Assembly (NCBI RefSeq): GCF_964355755.1
Contig: NC_092672.1
Location: forward strand, 25,108,501 to 25,172,500
DNA length: 64,000 nucleotides
Direction: 5' to 3'
Source of the DNA: Antedon mediterranea
Taxonomy: Eukaryota; Echinodermata; Crinoidea; Comatulida; Antedonidae
Each line of letters opens with the position of its first letter. Positions within the stretch are counted from its first letter, which is position 1. The translations under genes and the position numbers were made by a program. This document shows, piece by piece, positions 43,639 through 52,740 of the stretch. The notes below the pieces were generated by a model. That model made no database searches. It worked only from the letters and a program-made list of their open reading frames with translations, and was not told where the DNA came from.

Positions 43639-44728
43639 GATGTCCAATCGAACAGAGTTGCGTGGCCTCTCGTGTGACACAAAACGTCCTTTTTATAATA
43701 TACAACGGAAATTTTTACAACGAGAGCTGTTACCAAATGTGCTGTTTTCACGATACGTGTCGTCCGTCAACGCTCCAATGGGGTTGTATGGCCGAAATGA
43801 AATTGTTTACGCGGTAGAAAAACCATCCGATCGTGATGATGTACGTCTGAATATGCGATGGCCGGAAAATGCCATGGTTTTGGACGAACGAAACGCAGTT
43901 AGATGTAACGTTCGTCTTAAAGAAGCCGTCATGGATGGATGTCATGCTGTAGTTCGTATGGTCTCCGGCAACCGAGTTGCGTGGCGCATACTCGATCCTA
44001 AACTGCACATAGCTTACGTTGGCGACTGCGATGAAAGAGGAGGAGGAGGAGGAGGAGAAGCAGGAGAAGAAGAATATAATGGTGACGCATTTGAAGAAAA
44101 AGAAGAAGAAGAAAACCCATCATGGACTATACATCGTCGTCGTAGTCGTCGTTTTTATCGTGCTGGTGGTGATGGTGGTTGTGGTAGAATGTCGTATACA
44201 GACTATGACTTTTCGTTAGAAAAATCTCTTTGCGAACATTTCGGTGAACGTTACTACGACAAAACACTCGATAAAATGTACGTGTCTGCAATTGCAATAC
44301 GTACAGGTGAACAGCCGGAAAAGTTGTTGAAAGAGATGACAAAGAAGCTGACAAAGTGTCGAGTGTTTCCTACGAGCGGTTGTTGGTTATCGACCAGTAA
44401 GAGTTTCTACAGAACGACGGCCACGTGGAAGTATGCCGGACTTAAACCAAAAGAGCTGTTTTCGCACGACGGGAAAAACAACGAACGCCACGTTGTACGA
44501 CACGATCCAATGAGATGCGAACTGTGCGTCGAAGAGCATTCGAGATGTTGCCGTCCGTCTCATCTATGTTATGGATCGACAAAGTCCAACGTGAAAGATA
44601 TGCGTTTGCGCCAGGGTGTTGCCGACATAGTGCACGGTCTACGTGACGATGAAAACATAGACAAATTCCGAAATCTTGTCGATTCGTTTGCAACGCTCGT
44701 CATACGAGAAGAGAACACTTCACGATGA
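43637..44728 (+). CDS. HNH (His-Me finger) nuclease-like protein
   Basis: 363 residues. Near the C-terminus (about 292-322) are C294, C297, H301, C304/C305, H309 and N318 in the arrangement CELCVEEHSRCC, RPSHLCYGSTKSN, KDM. This fits zinc-binding HNH endonucleases with a P-x-HL-x2-G-x4-N signature. The middle has a Gly/Glu/Lys low-complexity run. Such nucleases include homing enzymes and DNA-processing enzymes; a role here is not known. Confidence 0.55.
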   Translation: MMSNRTELRGLSCDTKRPFYNIQRKFLQRELLPNVLFSRYVSSVNAPMGLYGRNEIVYAVEKPSDRDDVRLNMRWPENAMVLDERNAVRCNVRLKEAVMDGCHAVVRMVSGNRVAWRILDPKLHIAYVGDCDERGGGGGGEAGEEEYNGDAFEEKEEEENPSWTIHRRRSRRFYRAGGDGGCGRMSYTDYDFSLEKSLCEHFGERYYDKTLDKMYVSAIAIRTGEQPEKLLKEMTKKLTKCRVFPTSGCWLSTSKSFYRTTATWKYAGLKPKELFSHDGKNNERHVVRHDPMRCELCVEEHSRCCRPSHLCYGSTKSNVKDMRLRQGVADIVHGLRDDENIDKFRNLVDSFATLVIREENTSR

Positions 44729-45433
44729 TGACGCCAAAGACCGCCGTTGACCGTCTTCAATCTGATGATGATGATGATGATGTTGATGCTGCGTTTCACC
44801 GTTTCGACTAAGCAGAATCGCCACTCTATCGTCCACGACTCGAGAAGATTCTGATTCCGAGCACAGAGTTTCGGTGTCGAGAGGAAGTTTTACGTTCTGT
44901 GCCATCTCGTTGACTTTATCGTTGTAGATTGTGGCCAATGTCAACGTTTTCTTGTAATTCTCTTCGCTGACGTGAGGAGGTAGATTCAACAGTGTCGACT
45001 GTAAAGAATTGCTCAGACTGTGCGTGTCTATTTTGATTTTCATATCGTTCAGATTACCGTCCATCGAGTTTAGCATACTGAACATTTGCTCGTATTGTAT
45101 TTTTTTTCGCATTAATGTACGTATCTCAACCTTTACGGTTTCCTTGTCAAATTCATCTTCAGCACTAATGTCTTCGTCGTACATACGATTGCGTAGACAT
45201 ATCATTTCGGATTGAATCTTTTGCATACAGTCTTTGGTGTCTTGCTTTTTGGCGTCAAGCAATCGAACGTATCCTTCGAGACGACTGTGGAACTCTGTTA
45301 TCTTTTCACAAACTTTACTCGGATCTTGTACCTTATTCACCGCTGCTTCTTCGTTTTCATCATTATCATTTTCATCTCCTAGCAATCGATATCGTCCACA
45401 GTTGCAAATCGTCGACATGATCCACGAGAACAT
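44720..45433 (-). CDS. ESCRT-III (Snf7/CHMP)-like protein
   Basis: 237 residues from MFSWIM at 45,433. After a short Cys-containing N-terminus, residues about 40-175 form long helices: FHSRLEGYVRLLDAKKQ, IRTLMRKKIQYEQMFSML and GNLNDMKIKI. The R-KK-x2-YE followed by Asn/Leu heptads is characteristic of the Snf7 core. An acidic, His-rich tail follows. ESCRT-III proteins polymerise on membranes and drive scission; a virus-encoded copy could act in envelopment or nuclear egress. The match is by pattern only. The start overlaps the divergent glycoprotein gene by 17 bp. Confidence 0.5.
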   Translation of the reverse strand: MFSWIMSTICNCGRYRLLGDENDNDENEEAAVNKVQDPSKVCEKITEFHSRLEGYVRLLDAKKQDTKDCMQKIQSEMICLRNRMYDEDISAEDEFDKETVKVEIRTLMRKKIQYEQMFSMLNSMDGNLNDMKIKIDTHSLSNSLQSTLLNLPPHVSEENYKKTLTLATIYNDKVNEMAQNVKLPLDTETLCSESESSRVVDDRVAILLSRNGETQHQHHHHHHQIEDGQRRSLASSS

Positions 45434-45808
45434 TTTGAAAACGTTTCGTCTCTTTTCAGCGGTGGTGATGGTGGTGGTGGCGGTGATAGAAGGTCGAACG
45501 GTTGTCATGTCAAAACAAGGTGTGCTGAATCAAGAGATTTTCCACCTTAATAACACGTGGTACGTGATCGGCGCTAATCCAGTGATCGTAACCTTTCCCG
45601 AAAATAACTGTTTACATTACGCGGAGAGCGTATGTTATAGACTTGCAGACACCAGCAGGCACCAAATCATAGTGTCTAGACACACGCCACATCATCGCAA
45701 ATATCAACCGTTTGTTCGTCTCAGCAGCTTTCCCGATAGACTGATGTATGCGATCGAAAAACACGGATGGAAGATTGTTGGACGTTTAGCGCGTGTTAGA
45801 GGACTGAA

Positions 45809-45847
<39 letters not shown>

Positions 45848-46073
45848 CAGCAGCAGTAGTATCATCGATACATCTACATTACGATCAAAATACATATGGG
45901 TGTCAGAAGGACTTCCAAAATCAGTAGCAGAAAGAGACGAGGTTCTGTGCACAATCGTCATCCTTATCGTGATCGTCACATGTATAGCGTGGTCAGTACA
46001 TCAAATTACAACAAACAATCGATGTTTCTCACCAACATTAGCAGCAGCAGTACACTCGATTAGAGACCATTGA
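45417..46073 (+). CDS. Type I membrane glycoprotein
   Basis: 218 residues from MIHENILK at 45,417; the frame is open upstream, but that part lies antisense to the Snf7-like gene. A signal peptide covers about residues 1-26 and a transmembrane helix (CTIVILIVIVTCIAWSV) about 180-202. The ectodomain holds cysteines and N-linked sites, then a run of some 17 serines encoded by (AGT)n. Its end overlaps the convergent gene by 73 bp. No known family. Confidence 0.65.
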
Positions 46074-46405
46074 CTGGACGTAACGTTGTACATTGCATCG
46101 TATCCGTTGCTACACGAAACGTATGTTATGCACACTGGAGGAGGTTCGCGTACGCACCGTACGCCCAACAACGTACGCAGTTCTTTACAGCCAAGCGTAC
46201 AATGAATCATAGTCGATGACGGTGGCTTACCTCGTATCCTCAACGAATCTCCTACCTTTCGGTAAACGCTCTCGGTCACCAACGTTAAACGTTCTCGGCT
46301 TGTGATCGTTTGCGTTGTATCTAAGACCACGACCGGAATGATCCCCAACACCACCGCCACCACCAGCACGTTGATGATGACGAGGTAATACAGGTGTTTT
46401 TTCAT
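46001..46405 (-). CDS. Small signal-anchored protein
   Basis: 134 residues from MKKHLYYL at 46,405. An N-terminal hydrophobic helix (YYLVIINVLVVAVVLGII) is followed by a Cys-rich extracellular-type domain (CTLGCKELRT, VRCVREPPPVCITYVSC). It overlaps the 3' end of the 444-residue gene by 179 bp on the same strand in another frame. The even cysteine spacing supports a real secreted or type II protein. Confidence 0.5.
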   Translation of the reverse strand: MKKHLYYLVIINVLVVAVVLGIIPVVVLDTTQTITSRERLTLVTESVYRKVGDSLRIRGKPPSSTMIHCTLGCKELRTLLGVRCVREPPPVCITYVSCSNGYDAMYNVTSSQWSLIECTAAANVGEKHRLFVVI

Positions 46406-47561
46406 CACTATGCTCGTCGTCGTCGTCATCATCATCGCTACTTTCGCACAGTCCCCCGGTAAATACGTCGGTGAGCGTCTTGTCGAATTGTAACACGTTA
46501 CTTCTGATGAGCTGATCAACGCTCAAAGGCCGGTCAGTGGGCAGAGGAAATGGATCCGACACGTATTCGTAGATTAACTCTATCGAACCGAAACAATTGT
46601 TTTGCTTGTTGTTGATGTCCAGCTCCAGCACAAGACTTTTATCTTTCATGAGAACGTAATTCGACTGTGAATGTAAAGTCTTTGTGACACTCACCAGCGA
46701 CTGTACGACCGGAAAAGGAACAATGTACTCGTTCTTGTTACTACTCTTGAAGTTATCCTTGTCGAAATGATTCCTGTCCGAGATGGCCATCAACAAGCGA
46801 CCGTTTGACTTGAGCGCTGCGTGAACAACGTTCTCAAAGTGTGCCGTGTTAATTTCGTCGATACCGTAACCGTCATCTTGCATGTACTTTGCGTATTCTT
46901 CAAAGTTTTCATGTCTTTTTGGCATGATGATTGACTGAGTGTCGTGATCGACTCTTTGGAAATCATCGATGACAACGCGAAAATCTCGTTCCACAAGATG
47001 TTTTACTAGAGACGTGCCAAACACTTGACGTACGTTATCACTCTTGATTTTGTTCATCATACTCGGTACGGCCACGTCGCAAGTCTTCTTGTCCGTCAGC
47101 GTTCCGTGGTACTCGACCCTCCATGCCGTTCTTACTCCTTTCTCGACAGTCTTGTCGGCCGTAACGTTTTGACGAATTACGTCGGCCGTACCCGCCCATG
47201 TGATGGCAGCCTTTTGGCAAAAGGCCGGCGTCATTAATCTGGTCTTTTTGTCGATCACCATCAATCGCCATCCGTACAGCGTTGACGGATCAAAGGTGCC
47301 TGCGTTCAATGTCACCGACACCTTATCGAACCGCCAAACACTACAGCCGGCATCAACATCGATTGGAAACAGCGCCCTCGACGGTTGACAGTCGGAATGC
47401 AGTTCAGTTTGTATGGCATAGTCGCCCGGTTTCTTTGCAGGACAAACGTCTCGCGATACGTCGTCTATTTTAGCAAAACATGAGTTTTGAAACTGAAACA
47501 TTTCATGATGTCGACGAATGTTTTCGTAATCTCCATCATCACCTATCACGATATTTGCCAT
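46227..47561 (-). CDS. Unidentified 444-residue protein
   Basis: Starts at MANIV (47,561); the upstream frame is a (CA)n artefact. It is soluble, with beta-rich stretches in the first half and an Asp-rich, Gly-rich disordered C-terminus. A TATA-like GTATAAATG lies at about 47,618-47,626, and the roughly 45-bp (GT)n tract fills most of the leader. No domain recognised; structural or regulatory roles are equally possible. Confidence 0.7.
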   Translation of the reverse strand: MANIVIGDDGDYENIRRHHEMFQFQNSCFAKIDDVSRDVCPAKKPGDYAIQTELHSDCQPSRALFPIDVDAGCSVWRFDKVSVTLNAGTFDPSTLYGWRLMVIDKKTRLMTPAFCQKAAITWAGTADVIRQNVTADKTVEKGVRTAWRVEYHGTLTDKKTCDVAVPSMMNKIKSDNVRQVFGTSLVKHLVERDFRVVIDDFQRVDHDTQSIIMPKRHENFEEYAKYMQDDGYGIDEINTAHFENVVHAALKSNGRLLMAISDRNHFDKDNFKSSNKNEYIVPFPVVQSLVSVTKTLHSQSNYVLMKDKSLVLELDINNKQNNCFGSIELIYEYVSDPFPLPTDRPLSVDQLIRSNVLQFDKTLTDVFTGGLCESSDDDDDDDEHSDEKTPVLPRHHQRAGGGGGVGDHSGRGLRYNANDHKPRTFNVGDRERLPKGRRFVEDTR

Positions 47562-47574
47562 TTTCACACGCTTA

Positions 47575-47577
47575 CAC

Positions 47578-47609
<32 letters not shown>

Positions 47610-47628
47610 GCACACACATTTATACGTT
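47575..47628 (-). promoter_or_regulatory. TATA-like element with (GT)n leader
   Basis: GTATAAATG is followed by an interrupted (GT)n tract that runs to within about 15 bp of the start codon. Confidence 0.5.
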
Positions 47629-47691
47629 ATTGAAATAAAAGAAAAGAAAAACAAAAATGGTATTTGCTTTTGTCTTTATTTTTCTAATTTC

Positions 47692-49191
47692 TTAAAACCC
47701 ATATTTTTTTCGAAGTGAACCGTTGTTTCGTAGACGATCATCTATTCCGGAATCAGTGATGGTCATGTATTCGATAAAAAAGAACATTTTCCGCAAATGT
47801 CGATCCAAACTCTCCAGGTCTTTAGCGTTCTTTTCCACTCGATCCTTCCACGACTTTGCCGTCATCTGAACAATGTCTTCTGCATAAGAAGCAATGTTCT
47901 CCTGAACGTACCTGAACGGTATCAGAGAATCTTTGTATCGAAAACAGAACATGTTGTTGTATTGTGCCAACAAATTGTGCCACTTGGTCAATGTCGTATC
48001 ATCTTCTCGACAGAATGAATATATCGGTTTCACAACGTTCGACGATACTTCGATGAATGGAAATGCGTATCCTGACTCGAATATGTTAACTTGCGTCTTT
48101 ACACCGACGCCAACGACATGCGTGTGAAAATCGGATCCTAGAAAAGAGGCTGCAATCAAAGTGTTGAGACTAGCGTATGGACAGTACAGCGTGTCTCTCG
48201 CCCATTTGCCTAGCCTGTAACACGAAGTGATCCTGGGCAGTTTGCGTACCAGTAGAGCGTCTGATTGAAGGGTGGTGAGCGTAAACAAACAGTCACTGTC
48301 ACACGTTTCCATTAGAATGTTGGACGAAGGAATCTGTACGTTGAAGCGTAGAATATCATGAAATGTGCCAAACAGTATGTCTGATTCCGATGATACGTTT
48401 CGATCGGGCAGAAAACTCTCGAAATCACAGCACCACTTTTCCAGCGTTGACGAAAGGCATGTGGACAGACGACACCAGTCTCGTGTCGTGCTGTTATCAA
48501 AACCGGCTCCGACGACCGTGTAAACGGCGTATTCGCGGTCGTATTGTCGATCCTTTTCGAACGTTGATCGAAGAGCTTGAACGACACCCGATTTGTTTTC
48601 TCTGCTACTGATGAACGATTCTATACTGCCGATGTAACTGCCGTCTTCTTGTCGACACACAGACGTGCCCTTTTCAGCGGCAATCGCGCACAGATTCTCG
48701 TCTACACTACCTAATTTGTTCACTTGGTTTTGAACTCCCTTTTTTTTAACGCTTCGTCTACGTTTCAATTCCACTGACTTTGCATACGGAGCTGCGCCGT
48801 CCACAAACAACAGCAGTGCCTTCAGCGAAACATTATCACTTTTCCGTCGTTGCACTTTTAAAACGTCATCCGCGCATGCCAGTGCGTCTTTGAGAAATTC
48901 TGTTAGTACATCTTGAACGGTGAAATGTTGATACACGTTCACCACACCGTTGTCTGTATTGCGCCAATTCTTACTTTCCAGGTTTCCGATAACGCTCGAG
49001 TTTTCGATACAGGATTGTAGGTCTGGAAAACATTTCTTAACACGAACTCCTATATTACGTTTAACGATCTTGTGAAATGTCTGCGTAGCGTCCACCATCA
49101 CGGCCACAATATCGTTACAGTTTTCACCAAACGATTGATTAATCTTAGCATTGCTGTCAATGACGTCAGAGAATTTTCCCTTGAGCCCCAT
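47692..49191 (-). CDS. XRN-family 5'-3' exonuclease
   Basis: 499 residues from MGLKGKF at 49,191. Three XRN features appear in order: an N-terminal Asp strand (VAVMVDATQ, about residue 34), VDGAAPYAKSVELKRRR (about 130-146), and, after a GAGFDNSTTRDW segment where XRNs have their PGT-F region, a DSD pair near 298-300. XRN enzymes degrade 5'-monophosphorylated RNA. A role in host mRNA shutoff is inference. A TATA element (TTATATAC) lies 35-45 bp upstream and AATAAA follows the stop. Confidence 0.65.
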   Translation of the reverse strand: MGLKGKFSDVIDSNAKINQSFGENCNDIVAVMVDATQTFHKIVKRNIGVRVKKCFPDLQSCIENSSVIGNLESKNWRNTDNGVVNVYQHFTVQDVLTEFLKDALACADDVLKVQRRKSDNVSLKALLLFVDGAAPYAKSVELKRRRSVKKKGVQNQVNKLGSVDENLCAIAAEKGTSVCRQEDGSYIGSIESFISSRENKSGVVQALRSTFEKDRQYDREYAVYTVVGAGFDNSTTRDWCRLSTCLSSTLEKWCCDFESFLPDRNVSSESDILFGTFHDILRFNVQIPSSNILMETCDSDCLFTLTTLQSDALLVRKLPRITSCYRLGKWARDTLYCPYASLNTLIAASFLGSDFHTHVVGVGVKTQVNIFESGYAFPFIEVSSNVVKPIYSFCREDDTTLTKWHNLLAQYNNMFCFRYKDSLIPFRYVQENIASYAEDIVQMTAKSWKDRVEKNAKDLESLDRHLRKMFFFIEYMTITDSGIDDRLRNNGSLRKKYGF

Positions 49192-49223
49192 GGCGATTTT
49201 ATGTCTCGCGTAATACACCTACG

Positions 49224-49240
49224 ACTGACGTATATAATAA
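49224..49240 (-). promoter_or_regulatory. TATA element of the XRN-like gene
   Basis: TTATTATATACG on the minus strand, 35-45 bp upstream of the ATG at 49,191. Confidence 0.4.
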
Positions 49241-49409
49241 TTATTATTATTGTAACGTGGCGTCAAGTTACCAAGATGATACTTGATTGGTTCGATTGAT
49301 TATGATGGACGAAATAGTATGCGTGAAATGCAATTTGTCGTCGTCGTCATCATGAACACACACACACACACACACATAAAACACATATATGTTTGTTTAA
49401 ATTTTTATT

Positions 49410-50333
49410 TCATCGACGTAAATTTGAAAAATCAATTCTATGCAATTCTGAACTTTTTTCTTTCACCCATTGCAGTACATCAACGATAGCATCCACGTTC
49501 ACGTAACTGTACTCGAACTGTACATCGGAATCGTCCAGTGTCATCTGACATTTCAATTCGTACTCTTTTTTCACGTCGATGATTTGAAAAGAGAATGATG
49601 TGATGTAGTCACAAAGTGTAATTCGACGATCTCCCAACGGATTTGAACATGTTAGGTAAGCATTCGATATGGTACATAATACACAATAGGGTCGTCCGTA
49701 GTAGTTTGACGCTCCTACGTCTGTCAGATTACAACCCATGATAATAGTTTTCATTGCGTCCACGTTCATGCATTCTCCCAACGTATAACTGTTGCCGTCG
49801 TCACTTTTTACGTATCGAGATACACAGTCGGCTGAAGCGCATCGACGAACGTTTGCACGCACGTCCGATCTGTATCCGTGTTCGTACCCGTTGAAATTGA
49901 GCATGTCTATCGTCCACTGATCTGGAACGAGTGATTCGTTCGGTACGTTGCGTACACGATCTAGAAAGTGTTCATGAACTTTCAGTTGCTTGAGTACTCG
50001 TCGTAAGTTCAACTCGTACATTTCTGATGTTGGTCCTTCTTCTTCTTCTTCTTCTTCTTTCTGATATTCGTGTACGCTTTTTGTGAGAATGTCTGACTCA
50101 CCTCTGGTCCTTTTAAGTTCGTCGACAATCTGTTTTATATCGCACGTAGACTGAACCAAAGACACGTTACCACCGGCGTTCATTCTCTGTCTAAATCTTG
50201 TGCCTGCACTGCGACTCGCCGCGTGACAAGTCGAGTCTGTCTTTTGAGCAGCAAAACATATCTTTCGCTCTTTTCGTTCTCTCTGAATTATTGGCGCAAA
50301 AGCACCATCTTGATCGTCAACGTTTCTTTTCAT
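49410..50333 (-). CDS. Zinc-binding protein, candidate nuclear egress lamina protein (UL31-like)
   Basis: 307 residues from MKRNVDDQ at 50,333. After a basic, disordered N-terminus and a Glu run, three cysteines lie as C201-x15-C217-x2-C220 (GC...YCVLC), with a histidine 78 residues further (H298). Herpesvirus UL31-family proteins bind zinc through C-x15-C-x2-C and a distal His and have about this length and a basic N-terminus. That family pairs with a tail-anchored partner to bud capsids through the inner nuclear membrane. The assignment rests on spacing, length and context, not alignment. Confidence 0.45.
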   Translation of the reverse strand: MKRNVDDQDGAFAPIIQRERKERKICFAAQKTDSTCHAASRSAGTRFRQRMNAGGNVSLVQSTCDIKQIVDELKRTRGESDILTKSVHEYQKEEEEEEEGPTSEMYELNLRRVLKQLKVHEHFLDRVRNVPNESLVPDQWTIDMLNFNGYEHGYRSDVRANVRRCASADCVSRYVKSDDGNSYTLGECMNVDAMKTIIMGCNLTDVGASNYYGRPYCVLCTISNAYLTCSNPLGDRRITLCDYITSFSFQIIDVKKEYELKCQMTLDDSDVQFEYSYVNVDAIVDVLQWVKEKSSELHRIDFSNLRR

Positions 50334-50507
50334 GTTACCGAATGAAACCTGCAATGCACTCACACACCTTTTTATGACTCTTCACACACAATTGAGTCAC
50401 TGCACGGTATTCGTTGCTTCAACGACGGTTCTTTCATCGAAGAATAACGAGAACATACGTTTTCCATGAGTTTAGGATGGAATGCTAAAAAAAAAAAACT
50501 GCGTTGG

Positions 50508-50651
50508 TCACATGAAAGGTTTGATGAAGTTTACGACCCATAAAGCGACGAGTATCATGACGACACACACTACAAACCATATTAGATAACAGACACATTG
50601 ACATGTCTTTGAAAGTACCTTAAATGGTGCGGTAACAGTCTCTACGATCAT
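50508..50651 (-). CDS. 47-residue single-pass membrane microprotein
   Basis: ATG at 50,651 and TGA at 50,508-50,510. A Cys-containing hydrophobic helix (CYLIWFVVCVVMILVALWVV) occupies residues 22-41, flanked by polar ends. It fills a gap that otherwise has no ORF on either strand. Small tail-anchored or type III membrane proteins are common in large DNA viruses; no family is recognised. Confidence 0.5.
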   Translation of the reverse strand: MIVETVTAPFKVLSKTCQCVCYLIWFVVCVVMILVALWVVNFIKPFM

Positions 50652-50720
50652 GGTTGTTTCTTTAACGACAATGTAAACAACGTTAACGTGGGCAACGGTG
50701 GTGCTGGTGGTGATGATGAC

Positions 50721-51098
50721 ATGTACGTTTCTGTCGCCCTTTTTTCAATCCTTCTATTATCGTGTTTGTCTATTCTCGTGCACGACATACGCGTTGGCTT
50801 TAAGAAATTGTCATCGATAGACGATTTGCTCGTAAAAGACTTTAGTGACAGAACCAGCGCGAATATCTTATACTACGAAGACGGATGGAGGGAAGACAAT
50901 CCGTTACTCGCAGTGATCTGTACAGCGGCGACGACACCGAGTCGATCGGCTCCAGTGAAAAGAAGAAGGGTCGGTTGGCTGGCAGAATCACTACTCGTAG
51001 GTCCGATAGAAGCAAAGTTAGGAGTGACATCCATCATGATGATAGACGTAACGACAAGTTTTGCCTACTCCTCTGCGGCATCCAAATCGTGCTCATAA
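50721..51098 (+). CDS. Possible small membrane protein
   Basis: 125 residues from MYVSVALF at 50,721 with an N-terminal hydrophobic helix (YVSVALFSILLLSCLSIL). The last 214 bp overlap the start of the next gene in another frame. The first half lies in otherwise non-coding space, which favours a real gene, but it could also be an upstream part spliced to the next frame. Confidence 0.35.
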   Translation: MYVSVALFSILLLSCLSILVHDIRVGFKKLSSIDDLLVKDFSDRTSANILYYEDGWREDNPLLAVICTAATTPSRSAPVKRRRVGWLAESLLVGPIEAKLGVTSIMMIDVTTSFAYSSAASKSCS

Positions 51099-51592
51099 TT
51101 CTCGTGTGCACGATTCACGTTCATCTGAAACGTGCCTATCGCTCGTTGGATGATCACAAATGTAGACTGAACTTTGGCGACGTTGTCGTCACCTCGGACA
51201 CGGGATATCGAATCGTGTCGGACGAAGGGCAATCGCTTCTGATGCGCTCCATCGATCGAACGTGGATGCCTTCCGAACCATGTCGAGGATCCGAAGATGA
51301 TCATCAACAGTTCACGTGCATTTCTAAAATGTCATTGTACTCAACAAAAAACGCGTACGTGTTCACATTGTTCAACGACACAGATAGCGGTAATGTTATA
51401 CTGGTGCAAGGACCCGGTTACGACGCTGACGACGACCAAGTACCCATCTACATGCGCACAGACTTGGACAGTGGCAAGATAAGCATTGGATATCCACCGG
51501 TGCCAAACGATTACGGACACAGGTTTTCAAACGATTCGATGATCTACGTTGACGGTCGTGTCGTGTCGCAGACAACGTCCAAGAATTTGTGA
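50885..51592 (+). CDS. Type II membrane glycoprotein
   Basis: 235 residues. A basic, Ser-rich cytoplasmic N-terminus of about 58 residues precedes one membrane helix (FCLLLCGIQIVLIILVCTI). The ectodomain has several N-x-S/T sites and paired cysteines (for example CRGSEDDHQQFTC). It ends 49 bp inside the 3' end of the convergent primase gene. No known fold. Confidence 0.65.
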   Translation: MEGRQSVTRSDLYSGDDTESIGSSEKKKGRLAGRITTRRSDRSKVRSDIHHDDRRNDKFCLLLCGIQIVLIILVCTIHVHLKRAYRSLDDHKCRLNFGDVVVTSDTGYRIVSDEGQSLLMRSIDRTWMPSEPCRGSEDDHQQFTCISKMSLYSTKNAYVFTLFNDTDSGNVILVQGPGYDADDDQVPIYMRTDLDSGKISIGYPPVPNDYGHRFSNDSMIYVDGRVVSQTTSKNL

Positions 51593-51943
51593 GCACATTT
51601 CGACGACCAACATTCCCTTCTCACATAACCTGAACGCAAGGTATATTGCAATTTCTGTCTGGATGAACGATGACATCGACCTGACATTTGGCAGAAACTT
51701 TCATTGGTGTCAAAGAAGAAACGATTGCCTCGTCTCGTCGTTCGCGTTATTTCCATGCCGGTGACACGTTGCACGTCGTCCACAATATTTCTCAACTGCT
51801 CTTCGGACAAAACTTCTTCGGTGGTGGTTGTTGTTGTTGATACATCTTTCTTTGGCTTTTTTACCAAATGTGACAGATCGTATGGTGTTTGACAAACGCT
51901 GTCGGAGCAGTAGTGCGCCAATGCTCGACGAACATCGACGCCT

Positions 51944-51978
<35 letters not shown>

Positions 51979-52740
51979 TACACGACGCAAAAGTTTAATA
52001 GGTTTCGATGAGATTTTGTAACATCCCGGCAAACGCAACGATCTACCACCGGCGTAAATGGACAGATCGACGCATCTCATCTCCGGATAGACTTTGCACA
52101 AAGCTGTCATCATGGACGAGAGAACGTCAATGTTTTCAATCGGTCTCGGTAAACGTTGGTATACGTGTAAAGAAAACTTGTCGCTTCCTTGGCTCGAGTA
52201 TACGTGTGGATTGTCGGGCAAATGGCCGAGCTCGGCCGAAAGTGCACGCTTGATGCTTTCGGCCGTTCTCAGGGCAGATTCATCGCTGCACTGAAGTCTG
52301 TTTGCATCGTCGATGTCGATCGGTATGTTGTGAATGTGGAGGTTTTCGTTAAACACTTCGCTGTACGACGACACGGAGCATGATTGAATACTACGCTCTA
52401 GTGCGGTCGGTGACGCAACCACAAAACTTCTACTGCCGCTGCCCGCTTGGCACATCTGAGATGCCAACACGGATATGCGTCTAGGTACATCGAGAGCGAA
52501 ACAAGTCCACGCTCCAACGTCCCTACTGGCTGGAGGAGGTTGACACCGGGCGTACGTCTGTGCCACGGTATAGGCACGAGGAAGTTTAGCGTGACTGGCC
52601 AGCAGACCGACGGATGCGAATCGATCTGTGTTGTAATAGTTGACGATACGCTGTTGAATGCCGTTCTGATGAGTGAAGCGATCGACGATCGTATCATCAT
52701 CATCATCATCATCAGTGTCCTGGTAACAACTGTAGTCCAT
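51544..52740 (-). CDS. Archaeo-eukaryotic primase with C-terminal zinc knuckle (PrimPol/UL52-like)
   Basis: 398 residues. The three primase motifs appear in order: D-x-D in IPIDIDD (D142, D144), SSQGSDKFSLHVY (182-194, S-x-H), and CVDLSIY (about 223-229) followed by RSLRLPGCYK. A zinc knuckle follows near the C-terminus: C350, H357, C377, C382 in CQMSGRCH and CWSSKC. This is the arrangement of PrimPol and of the herpesvirus primase subunit. It would make primers at replication forks. It is much shorter than typical herpesvirus primase subunits. The Ser run comes from a (GCT)n microsatellite. Confidence 0.75.
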
